A stretch of DNA of 47,519 nt from Nitrospinota bacterium. Its GTDB lineage: Bacteria; Nitrospinota_A; UBA7883; JACRGQ01. Where the stretch lies: positions 1-47,519 of the forward strand of contig JAOUMJ010000021.1 of assembly GCA_029881495.1 (NCBI GenBank), given 5' to 3'. Under the pieces are notes generated by a model. It did no database searches, was not told where the DNA came from, and worked only from the letters and a program-made list of their open reading frames with translations. Shown one piece after another: positions 34,582 through 41,343 of this stretch; the stretch's first letter is position 1, and each line of letters starts with the position of its first letter. Position numbers and translations under genes: made by a program.

Positions 34582-35211
34582 ATGAGAAAGCTGATCCCTC
34601 TTGCCATATTCTCCATGGCTTTCGCGCTTATTGAGGCGGCAGTTGTCGTCTACCTTCGCGAGCTCTACTACCCGCACGGATTCGGATTTCCCCTTGCTCC
34701 CCTCCCCGGCGAAAAAGTGTACGTTGAAATTATTCGTGAGGGGGCCACGCTTGCAGTGCTCGCTTCAGTCTCGTTCCTCTCGGCTGGCGACAGGGGGAGG
34801 AGGGTCTGCTACTTCATCTTCTCATTCGGATTATGGGATATCTTTTACTACGTCTGGCTGAAGATATTTCTCGACTGGCCCGCCACCCTCCTTGCGCCCG
34901 ATATCCTTTTCCTCATCCCTGTGATCTGGTGGGGGCCTGTCCTCGCCCCGGTGATAGTAGCTGCCACGATCTCCGTTGCCTCCCTTCTTTTCCTTAACAA
35001 ACTTGAAACCGGGAGCGCACCGAAAATCAAAACACGGCATCTGATCATGGTACTGTTTGCCGCATCGGTTATCCTCTATACTTTCATGGCGGACGCGTAT
35101 ATTCTTGAATCCGGAAAAATGCCGCCGCCATTCAGATGGTTTGCTTTTGCGGCGGGGGAACTTTTGGCGCTAGGCGCATTGGCGGATATGTTTTTTATGG
35201 AGAAAAAATGA
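34582..35211 (+). CDS. Unrecognised polytopic membrane protein
   Basis: This 209-residue protein has about six hydrophobic helices, starting MRKLIPLAIFSMAFALIEAAVVVYLREL. A hydrophilic loop (YYPHGFGFPLAP) and DIFYYVWLKIFLDWPATLLAPDILFLIP-like segments are its recognisable features, with two possible acidic residues in membrane regions. I do not know a named family. It is divergent from arsR by 63 bases across the ArsR palindrome, and its stop overlaps the birA start (ATGA). No Shine-Dalgarno sequence is evident before the ATG. An arsenic-related role is possible only by position. Confidence 0.75.
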   Translation: MRKLIPLAIFSMAFALIEAAVVVYLRELYYPHGFGFPLAPLPGEKVYVEIIREGATLAVLASVSFLSAGDRGRRVCYFIFSFGLWDIFYYVWLKIFLDWPATLLAPDILFLIPVIWWGPVLAPVIVAATISVASLLFLNKLETGSAPKIKTRHLIMVLFAASVILYTFMADAYILESGKMPPPFRWFAFAAGELLALGALADMFFMEKK

Positions 35212-35969
35212 AGGCAGGTGTGATCGAAAATGGTTTAACCACCAGGTCGCTTGGAAGAAAACTTACCGTGCTCTTCGAGGTCGATTCCACAAACAAATAT
35301 GCTTCCAGGCTGTTCAAGGAAGGTAAACTTTCCGGCGGCATGGCGATAGTAACCGATAAACAGACTGCGGGTCGAGGGAGACTTGAGAGGGAATGGTATT
35401 CGGAAGGGGGCCTGGCGATGACCCTTGTTCTTGAAATGGATATGCCAACGCACAAGCTCGGCGGCATTACCCTCACGGCGGGGGTCGCGGCGGTAATGGC
35501 GCTCTCCGAACTGACGGGAAAAAGGTTTCAGATAAAATATCCGAACGACATCATGTTCGACGGCCGTAAAGCGGGTGGGATACTTTCAGAGCTCAAGATC
35601 GACGAAAGGCAATTCGTCCTTATCGGCATAGGGATAAACGTGAAGCAGGACTCTTTCCCTGGCGAAATAGCAGGGATCGCCGTGAGCCTCAGGCAAGCAG
35701 GTGCCGACGTAACCTTAGAAGAAACCGCCGCGGCCATAATAAACAAACTAGAAGAGATGCTCGACCTCTTCCATAAGGGGTTCAAATATGTAAGGCCGCA
35801 CTGGATCGAACATAACTATACTCTCGGAAAGAATATTACAGTTTCTAACCCTGCCGGAGATATCGTCGGAAAGGCCATCAACCTTGATGATGACGGCAAC
35901 CTGGTGCTTGAAACCGCCGGGGGGGTCGTTAAACTGAATGCAGGCGATTTTACAGTAATGGAAAACTGA
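35208..35969 (+). CDS. birA: Biotin-[acetyl-CoA carboxylase] ligase
   Basis: This enzyme attaches biotin to the carboxyl carrier protein. The 253 residues from ATG 35208 (MKAGVIENGL) include the ATP/biotin loop TAGRGRLEREW (near 56-66), the substrate segment IKYPNDIMFDGRKAGGILSE and IGIGINVKQD. There is no N-terminal helix-turn-helix, so it is not a repressor as E. coli BirA is. The frame continues upstream, but ATGA overlap with the previous gene and a GGAG six bases before set the start. It precedes coaX by two bases. Confidence 0.93.
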   Translation: MKAGVIENGLTTRSLGRKLTVLFEVDSTNKYASRLFKEGKLSGGMAIVTDKQTAGRGRLEREWYSEGGLAMTLVLEMDMPTHKLGGITLTAGVAAVMALSELTGKRFQIKYPNDIMFDGRKAGGILSELKIDERQFVLIGIGINVKQDSFPGEIAGIAVSLRQAGADVTLEETAAAIINKLEEMLDLFHKGFKYVRPHWIEHNYTLGKNITVSNPAGDIVGKAINLDDDGNLVLETAGGVVKLNAGDFTVMEN

Positions 35970-35971
35970 AG

Positions 35972-36736
35972 ATGCTCCTTGCTATCGACATTGGAAACAC
36001 CAACACCGTTATCGGCGTATTCGACGGCGAAAACCTGAAATACAAATTCCGGCTAAGCACAAACCACTTCGACACTTCCGATGAAATATCGTTCAAACTA
36101 TCGGGATTGCTCGAGCAGAAGAATGTCCCTGCCAACAAGCTCTCATCGATCATCATCTGTTCCGTGGTACCGCATCTCACCGGACATTACATCGAGCTTT
36201 CCAGGTCCGGCTTTAAATTGACCCCGTTGATAGTCGGCCCCGGCATTAAAACAGGAATATCGATCCTCTACGATAATCCCCGTGAAGTTGGGGCCGATCG
36301 CGTGGCAAACGCCGTTGGGGGCTTCAAGCTTTTTGGCGGACCGCTGATCGTGGTCGATCTCGGAACGGCGATAACATTCGACGCAGTATCGGCAAAAGGG
36401 GATTACATGGGGGGGGCGATCGCGCCCGGTATAGAAACGTCCATGTCCTCGCTCGTAAAAAAAGCGGCGCAGCTAACGGAGGTCTCCCTATTCCGGCCCG
36501 ACAAGGTTATCGGCAAGAACACCATCGAGAGCATGCAGTCCGGCTCTGCATACGGTTTTGCCGGACTTGTGGACGCGATAGTAAACAGGATGAAAAGCGA
36601 GATAGGCGGCAACCCCAAGACTATCGCCACAGGAGGCCACTGCGTATGGATACAGGGGTTATGCGAAACTGTCGATGATGTTTCTCCCGACCTTACGCTT
36701 TGGGGCCTTTACTACATATATCTGCAGAATAAATAG
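35972..36736 (+). CDS. coaX: Type III pantothenate kinase
   Basis: CoaX phosphorylates pantothenate, the first step of coenzyme A synthesis, and is not feedback inhibited by CoA. The 254 residues show the ASKHA phosphate loops AIDIGNTNTVIGVF and VVDLGTAITFDAVS, the family's YDNPREVGADRVANAVG, and GGAIAPGIETSMSSL. The start is 2 bases after birA, and the birA-coaX pair is common in bacteria. Confidence 0.96.
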   Translation: MLLAIDIGNTNTVIGVFDGENLKYKFRLSTNHFDTSDEISFKLSGLLEQKNVPANKLSSIIICSVVPHLTGHYIELSRSGFKLTPLIVGPGIKTGISILYDNPREVGADRVANAVGGFKLFGGPLIVVDLGTAITFDAVSAKGDYMGGAIAPGIETSMSSLVKKAAQLTEVSLFRPDKVIGKNTIESMQSGSAYGFAGLVDAIVNRMKSEIGGNPKTIATGGHCVWIQGLCETVDDVSPDLTLWGLYYIYLQNK

Positions 36737-36762
36737 AAACGCTCGAAAAATCATTCTATCCG

Positions 36763-36921
36763 CGCTCCATCGACCCCGACTCGCAAACTAAACGGACGTC
36801 CTGTCCGTTTGCGCTCCCTCTCCGGTCGCGCCGTTTGCTCGCTTTCGATCCCTTGACAATCGGCTATCCAAGGAAAGAAATGGAGTATTAAAGAGAAACG
36901 CTTATCTGAGGTAAAATGGCT
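36763..36921. repeat. 159-bp direct repeat, copy 1
   Basis: This sequence recurs almost exactly at 37108-37266, with a constant offset of 345 bases; only two differences were noted (T/C in GCCGTTTG, G/A in CTGAGGTA). It contains an inverted repeat AAACGGAC / GTCCGTTT with a 5-base loop. It lies between coaX and tRNA-Gln and encodes nothing convincing. Confidence 0.9.
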
Positions 36922-37107
36922 CAGAATCAGGATTCTGGATTTTACGAAGAGAAGCGAGTGATACAAGACGCGTGAATCCGAGGCGAGGGAGCGTACTACC
37001 GTACGTGACCGAAGCTGAGGATGAAACGCAACGAAGTAGCGCGACGCTTATCTGAAGTAAAATGGCTGGCCCCCAAGGGATCGGTCACTCTCGCGTTGCT
37101 CCTGCAA
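36922..37107. repeat. Spacer between the repeats, including a tRNA-Gln 3'-end fragment
   Basis: A 40-base block at 37044-37083 is identical to 37243-37282, which crosses the 3' end of tRNA-Gln; thus 37063-37083 repeats the last 21 bases of the tRNA including CCA. The core ACGCTTATCTGARGTAAAAT occurs three times, at 36898, 37044 and 37243. The rest (36922-37043) contains GAGCGTACTACCGTACGTGACC, a short inverted repeat, and shows no gene. Confidence 0.8.
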
Positions 37108-37266
37108 CGCTCCATCGACCCCGACTCGCAAACTAAACGGACGTCCTGTCCGTTTGCGCTCCCTCTCCGGTCGCGCCGCTTGCTCGCTTTCGATCCCTTG
37201 ACAATCGGCTATCCAAGGAAAGAAATGGAGTATTAAAGAGAAACGCTTATCTGAAGTAAAATGGCT
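37108..37266. repeat. 159-bp direct repeat, copy 2, abutting tRNA-Gln
   Basis: This is the second copy of the 36763-36921 repeat. It runs five bases into the tRNA-Gln 3' end. In tRNA orientation it is the downstream flank of the gene. Its inverted repeat (37135-37155) could act as a transcript 3' structure for the tRNA. Confidence 0.9.
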
Positions 37267-37335
37267 GGCCCCCAAGGGATCGAACCTCGATTCACAGATC
37301 CAGAATCTGCTGTCCTACCATTAGACGAGGGGCCA
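37262..37335 (-). tRNA. tRNA-Gln (anticodon CTG)
   Basis: The minus strand folds as a complete cloverleaf: acceptor TGGCCCC / GGGGCCA, D stem GTCT / GGAC, anticodon stem GCAGA / TCTGT with loop TTCTGGA (anticodon CTG), T stem CGAGG / CCTTG with loop TTCGATC, discriminator G and an encoded CCA, 74 bases in all. The CTG anticodon reads CAG glutamine codons. Confidence 0.95.
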
Positions 37336-37346
37336 AAAATTAACTA

Positions 37347-37532
37347 TTATTTTTGAAATGGATCCTCGGTATCGCCCTTTCGCGTATGGTACTTGCTGTC
37401 CAGCAAAAACTGCTCAGCGCTCATCATTGCCGTTTTTACATCGTAAAGGGTAAGCATCGGATAACGCTTGATTATCAACTCTGCTATATCCTTCGCGAGG
37501 ATTATGCTTTGTGGACTATTTTCTTCTTCCAT
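37347..37532 (-). CDS. Hypothetical 61-residue protein upstream of tRNA-Gln
   Basis: This small acidic-start protein begins MEEENSPQSIILAKDI and continues with a helical LYDVKTAMMSAEQFLLDSKY and a polar end. Its composition looks like a real soluble helical protein. The ribosome binding site before the ATG is weak (GACGG). It ends 11 bases before the 5' end of tRNA-Gln on the same strand, so the two may share a transcript. I do not recognise it. Confidence 0.5.
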   Translation of the reverse strand: MEEENSPQSIILAKDIAELIIKRYPMLTLYDVKTAMMSAEQFLLDSKYHTRKGDTEDPFQK

Positions 37533-37735
37533 ATTTATACCGTCGGGATATTACCTATATTCTTAACACGCAAACCAGCCAAACTACAAGAAAAAAAAGA
37601 GGGCTATCAAAAAAGCAACCCCTATTGCCGGTTAACAGCATACCGTTTTTCACCTGGAAACCGGGGTTGTTTCAACAAGCACTCCATAACATCATAACAA
37701 AAATATAAAAGAGGCCTCAAATGACCTGCGTGTGC

Positions 37736-38155
37736 CTAGGAAATCGAGACTATCTCGATGTCAAAAACGAGCGTTTTCCCCGCCAGCGGATGGTTCCCGT
37801 CCAGAATCGCATGGTCGTCATTCAGCTCTTTTACCCAATAAACCTGATTCTCATGGTCGGCATCAGCGAGCGGATCACCCAATTTCACGTTCTCAGGAAG
37901 GTAGTCTGTCGGCACTTTTCCCAAAAGCTCTTCCCTGTATTCGCCGTATCCTTCCTCTGGTGAGATATGAATCTCCTTTTTTTCCCCTTCTCCCATGCCA
38001 AGAACAGCTTTACTCATGCCAGGGATCACTTCATGGCTGCCAGCGACAAATCCAAAAGGTTCTCTTCCATCCGTCGAATCGAAGACTTCTCCATTCTCCA
38101 GCTTCCCGATGTAAAGAATTTCCACCTTGTCGCCATCTTTTACCTGCCTGCCCAT
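37736..38155 (-). CDS. FKBP-type peptidyl-prolyl isomerase, SlyD-like
   Basis: This 139-residue protein has the SlyD-type FKBP fold: MGRQVKDGDKVEILYIGKLENGEVFDST, EPFGFVAGSHEVIPGMSKAVLGM (ligand-pocket region), an insert-in-flap domain with SPEEGYGEYREELLGKVP, and the return strand HPLAGKTLVFDIEIVSI. The start ATG 38155 is preferred over a GTG at 38170 because AAGGGA is correctly spaced for it. It lacks the His-rich tail of E. coli SlyD. A folding helper in the cytoplasm is the likely role. Confidence 0.9.
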   Translation of the reverse strand: MGRQVKDGDKVEILYIGKLENGEVFDSTDGREPFGFVAGSHEVIPGMSKAVLGMGEGEKKEIHISPEEGYGEYREELLGKVPTDYLPENVKLGDPLADADHENQVYWVKELNDDHAILDGNHPLAGKTLVFDIEIVSIS

Positions 38156-38223
38156 AATATTTCCCTTCACTCCAAGCGGGAATTTCTTCCCAGGTTATAA
38201 AAGCGGCCTATTCCACTTAAAAT

Positions 38224-38535
38224 TTACTGACGGTTTCCACCGGGACCTCTCCCGCCTCCGGGACCTCTGCCACCACCGCGCGTATTCTCCTTCGGCTTTG
38301 CCTTGTCAATCCGTAAAGGTCTTCCAGAAAAATCTTTCCCATTGAGGCTTTCAAGGGCCTTTTCGGCCTGGTCCTCATTCCCCATTTCTACAAAACCAAA
38401 GCCTTTTGACCGCCCGTTATAGGCGTCAGTTATTATTTTAACGGATTGAACCTCTCCAAATTCAGCGAAAAGGTTTTTCAGCGCCTCTTCGTTTGTTGTA
38501 AAAGGAAGGTTTCCGACATAAAGCTTGTTGTTCAT
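38224..38535 (-). CDS. RRM RNA-binding protein with Gly-rich tail
   Basis: This 103-residue protein has one RNA recognition motif with RNP2 LYVGNL (residues 5-10) and RNP1 KGFGFVEM (about 43-51), followed by a Gly/Arg/Pro-rich tail (RGGGRGPGGGRGPGGN). Such small RRM proteins occur in cyanobacteria and many other bacteria, often cold- or stress-induced, and bind RNA. It is a monocistron on the minus strand, divergent from the pentaheme cytochrome. Confidence 0.95.
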   Translation of the reverse strand: MNNKLYVGNLPFTTNEEALKNLFAEFGEVQSVKIITDAYNGRSKGFGFVEMGNEDQAEKALESLNGKDFSGRPLRIDKAKPKENTRGGGRGPGGGRGPGGNRQ

Positions 38536-38853
38536 GGAAAAATAATACCTCCAGATGCGCCCCAGAACAATCCGGTTTCAAAGGGGTCTATCCAATTGAA
38601 TTGCATTTGGAAATGAAACCGTATCTTGGGATTCCCGACTGTCTGCTGGCGAATTTTCTTTACTACCCCTCTCAATAAATATGTATATTTATTTTATCAA
38701 AGTGAGATGGAATAGATAAATTTTTTTTCAGCACTTTGAATTTAAACAGCGTTTTTTCCGGGAATCGGTCGTCTGCATTTGCAATCGACGGTATTCCAGA
38801 AAACAATAAATTGATTGGTCGTAGCAGTGATTCGGTGGTAGTTTTATAAAACT
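38536..38853. other. Divergent intergenic region before the pentaheme cytochrome
   Basis: This A/T-rich stretch between the RRM gene and the cytochrome gene must hold both promoters. No gene is seen. Its last 15 bases form most of a perfect palindrome described separately. There is no Shine-Dalgarno sequence before the cytochrome ATG. Confidence 0.5.
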
Positions 38854-38854
38854 A
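38839..38854. promoter_or_regulatory. 16-bp perfect palindrome touching the cytochrome start codon
   Basis: TAGTTTTATAAAACTA is fully self-complementary and ends on the A of the ATG at 38854. It could be a repressor operator or an RNA element covering the start. It takes the place where a ribosome binding site should be. Confidence 0.5.
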
Positions 38855-40032
38855 TGAAATTCAGGAAGATTGCGCTGTATCTGTTTTTATTTGCAATCAC
38901 AGCTTTCCTCTACCATCGACTGACGATGGAACTCCGCTTTTTCAACGTCACGCCGGAATTTGAGCTTCCTCAGCAAGTCACGATACCATACGGCCTTGAT
39001 TCGATAAGCGCCAGGAGTTGCGGAACGTGCCATTCTGAAGTTTACGAAGAGTGGAAAAAATCCATCCATTCCCAGGCGTGGACGGACCCCTATTTTCAGG
39101 TCGATTTCATATTCGACGGCTCCCAGCAGATATGCCTTAACTGCCATACCCCGCTTGTGGACCAGCAGGAAAATCTCGTAACCGGATTCAAGGATGCGGC
39201 AAAGTTCGAGCCTATACTTGAACCGAACCCGAATTTCGATAAGGCGCTGAAGGACGAGGGTGTTACATGCGCCGTCTGCCACGTCAAGGATGGCGTTATC
39301 CTTGGGAGGTACGGTATCGAAAACGATGCTCACCCGGTTAAAGCCGATCCCGCTTTCAGCGATGGGAACAGTGTCTGCCGCAAGTGCCACCAGGTATTCA
39401 CGAATAGATGGGACACATTCCTGAAGATGCCGTTATGCGGCACCTTCTTTGAGGTTGAGGCAAGCGGAAAACCTGTCGATTGCCAGCAGTGCCATATGGA
39501 AAAAGTAGAAAGAGCTCTCATCCCAGGCGGCCCTGTTCGTTTGGGTGGAAAACACCTTTGGCTCGGAGGACACGACCAGGCAAATGTAGCCAAGGCAATT
39601 TCAGGAAAAATTGAAGAGACCTCAACGGAAGAGACAATTAAAGACGGAAAGAGGGAGTACACTCTCTTCCTTACCAATACAGGCGCGCATCACCGCCTCC
39701 CTACAGGTACGCCGGACCGCCACCTTGAGATAACATTCAGACTTCTGGATAAAACGGGAAAACCGCTAAAGGAGATCAAACATATTCTTCAAAGAGTAAT
39801 CCTCTGGAGACCTTTCATGGTCGACCTCTGGGATACGAGAATACCTTTCAACGAAACGGCAAAATACAGTTTCAAGTTTGAGAGCGATATCACCCCTGAG
39901 CCGGCAGTAGTGGAGGCAACCGTGAGATACGGCCTATTGCGTGAAAGCAGACGGCTTAGAATAGGTTACGAGAACAGCGAGCCGATTACATATCCGATCC
40001 TGAATCTGAGATCGGAAGTCGGGGGCCGGTAA
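38854..40032 (+). CDS. Pentaheme c-type cytochrome (cytochrome c554 family)
   Basis: This 392-residue protein has an N-terminal hydrophobic segment (IALYLFLFAITAFLY) as signal or anchor and five CxxCH heme motifs: CGTCH (56-60), CLNCH (94-98), CAVCH (139-143), CRKCH (175-179) and CQQCH (210-214). The region CGTCHSEVYEEWKKSIHSQAW is typical of the cytochrome c554 family. The last 170 residues have no heme and form a beta-rich domain with HHRLPTGTPDRHLEITFRL. Periplasmic electron transfer is likely; the partner is unknown. It stands alone. A relation to nitrogen-oxide metabolism is possible but not shown. Confidence 0.9.
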   Translation: MKFRKIALYLFLFAITAFLYHRLTMELRFFNVTPEFELPQQVTIPYGLDSISARSCGTCHSEVYEEWKKSIHSQAWTDPYFQVDFIFDGSQQICLNCHTPLVDQQENLVTGFKDAAKFEPILEPNPNFDKALKDEGVTCAVCHVKDGVILGRYGIENDAHPVKADPAFSDGNSVCRKCHQVFTNRWDTFLKMPLCGTFFEVEASGKPVDCQQCHMEKVERALIPGGPVRLGGKHLWLGGHDQANVAKAISGKIEETSTEETIKDGKREYTLFLTNTGAHHRLPTGTPDRHLEITFRLLDKTGKPLKEIKHILQRVILWRPFMVDLWDTRIPFNETAKYSFKFESDITPEPAVVEATVRYGLLRESRRLRIGYENSEPITYPILNLRSEVGGR

Positions 40033-40042
40033 TCCCGGCCCC
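40022..40042. terminator. GC-rich hairpin over the cytochrome stop codon
   Basis: GGGGCCGG / CCGGCCCC, an 8-bp perfect stem with a 5-base loop that includes the TAA stop. Neither side has a clear T tract. It lies between two convergent genes and may serve both. Confidence 0.5.
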
Positions 40043-40057
40043 AAACCAGAAAATTAA

Positions 40058-40474
40058 TTATCTTTCGAGTCCGCTGAAGAAGAACGGAACTTCCCTGTGC
40101 GACGACTTTTCGGAGTCGGAGCCATGCACGGAATTCCTTTCGATATCGACTGCGAAATCCTTTCTTATGGTACCTTCCTTTGCGTCCTTCGGATTCGTAG
40201 CCCCCATCAGGTCGCGCCAACCGAGTATCGCGTTCTCCTTTTCGAGGGCAAGGGCGATTATCGGGCCTGAGGACATGTATCCGCAGAGCGAGTCGTAGAA
40301 AGGCCTTCCATCGTGCTCTTTGTAGAATTCTTTCGCTTTTGCAACCGAAAGGTTCAGCTGTTTCATTGCGACGATGCGAAAACCGTTCTCAATTATTCGG
40401 TCGATTATCTTCCCCTGCTTGCCCCGTTCAAGGGCGTCAGGTTTTATCAGTGCTAAAGTCTTTTCAATACTCAC
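40058..40474 (-). CDS. ndk: Nucleoside diphosphate kinase
   Basis: Ndk transfers phosphate from ATP to other nucleoside diphosphates through a phosphohistidine. The 138 residues begin MSIEKTLALIKPDAL and contain GSPMI-like MSSGPIIALALE and the active site NSVHGSDS. It overlaps korB by four bases (ATGA) and is the last gene of sucC-sucD-korA-korB-ndk. Coupling with succinyl-CoA synthetase makes sense, since Ndk rebalances GTP and ATP. Confidence 0.98.
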   Translation of the reverse strand: MSIEKTLALIKPDALERGKQGKIIDRIIENGFRIVAMKQLNLSVAKAKEFYKEHDGRPFYDSLCGYMSSGPIIALALEKENAILGWRDLMGATNPKDAKEGTIRKDFAVDIERNSVHGSDSEKSSHREVPFFFSGLER

Positions 40475-41343
40475 GGTTTGTACTCATCCATAATAATGTT
40501 CAGGTCGTAGTTCTTGTTGCCTCCAACCTTTTTGTTAAGTGCCTGAAGATTCTCGACCAGTGTCGGTTTTTTCGCCTTATAAAAGAGCCCTGTATAGAAC
40601 TGTCCTAACGGTGGATTGATCGCCTTGTCAAGCGCCTGCACCAGGTCGTCCGACTTATGGTCTGCCGGCAACTCGATTACCCTCTCCTTGTAGTAATCGA
40701 ATGTGTCTACCTTATTGAACGTCAGGCAGGGGGAGATGATATTCACGAAGGAGAAACCCTTGTGTTCGATGGCCTGTTTTATAAGTTCTGCCATCTGCTT
40801 CGGGTTTCCGGAGAACGCCTGTCCCACGAATGTCGCGCCGTAGGTCAGAACGTACGAAAGCGGGTTGACCGAGCTCGTATCGGGCGAGCCATAAGGGGTT
40901 GTCACCGATACAAATCCTGAATCGGATGTTGGGGAAACCTGTCCCTTGGTAAGCCCGTAAATGTGGTTATCCATCAGTATGTAGGTTATGTCAGTATTTT
41001 TCCTCACGACGTGTGGAACGTGCCCGCCGCCGATGGAAAATCCGTCGCCGTCGCCGCCGAACGCGATAACTTCAAGGTTCGGGTTTCCGAGCTTGATGCC
41101 GGTTGCGACCGGCAATGCCCTTCCGTGGAGTGAATGAAAACCGTAGGTCTTCAGGAAGTACGGAAGACGACTTGAACACCCGATGCCCGAAACCGCAACT
41201 GTGTTCTCTATAGAGAGTTGCAGTTCTGCATATGCTTTCTGCACTGCGCTCAGTACGCCGTAGTCTCCGCAACCGGGACACCATACGACCCTTATGTCGT
41301 TTTTATAATCTTTTGCCTTCAATGGAACTGTAGCGGTAGTCAT
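40471..41343 (-). CDS. korB: 2-oxoacid:ferredoxin oxidoreductase, beta subunit (probably 2-oxoglutarate)
   Basis: The beta subunit binds thiamine diphosphate and part of the iron-sulfur cluster. The 290 residues show WCPGCGDYGVL, GIGCSSRLPY, the ThDP motif AFGGDGDGFSIGGGH with the later Asn in MDNHIYGLTKGQ, and a C-terminal FYKAKKPTLVE. Linked to korA (one shared base) and sucCD, the substrate is most likely 2-oxoglutarate. The enzyme works with ferredoxin in the TCA cycle in either direction. Confidence 0.92.
   Translation of the reverse strand: MTTATVPLKAKDYKNDIRVVWCPGCGDYGVLSAVQKAYAELQLSIENTVAVSGIGCSSRLPYFLKTYGFHSLHGRALPVATGIKLGNPNLEVIAFGGDGDGFSIGGGHVPHVVRKNTDITYILMDNHIYGLTKGQVSPTSDSGFVSVTTPYGSPDTSSVNPLSYVLTYGATFVGQAFSGNPKQMAELIKQAIEHKGFSFVNIISPCLTFNKVDTFDYYKERVIELPADHKSDDLVQALDKAINPPLGQFYTGLFYKAKKPTLVENLQALNKKVGGNKNYDLNIIMDEYKP

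Noticed and set aside
34519-34677. Longer ArsR form beginning at 34677
   Set aside because: The extra 53 residues would overlap the palindromic operator and the divergent gene, and ArsR proteins are normally near 120 residues.
36751-37275. Two similar minus-strand ORFs in the repeat region
   Set aside because: They are translations of the 159-bp direct repeat; similarity comes from the duplication and one runs into the tRNA gene.
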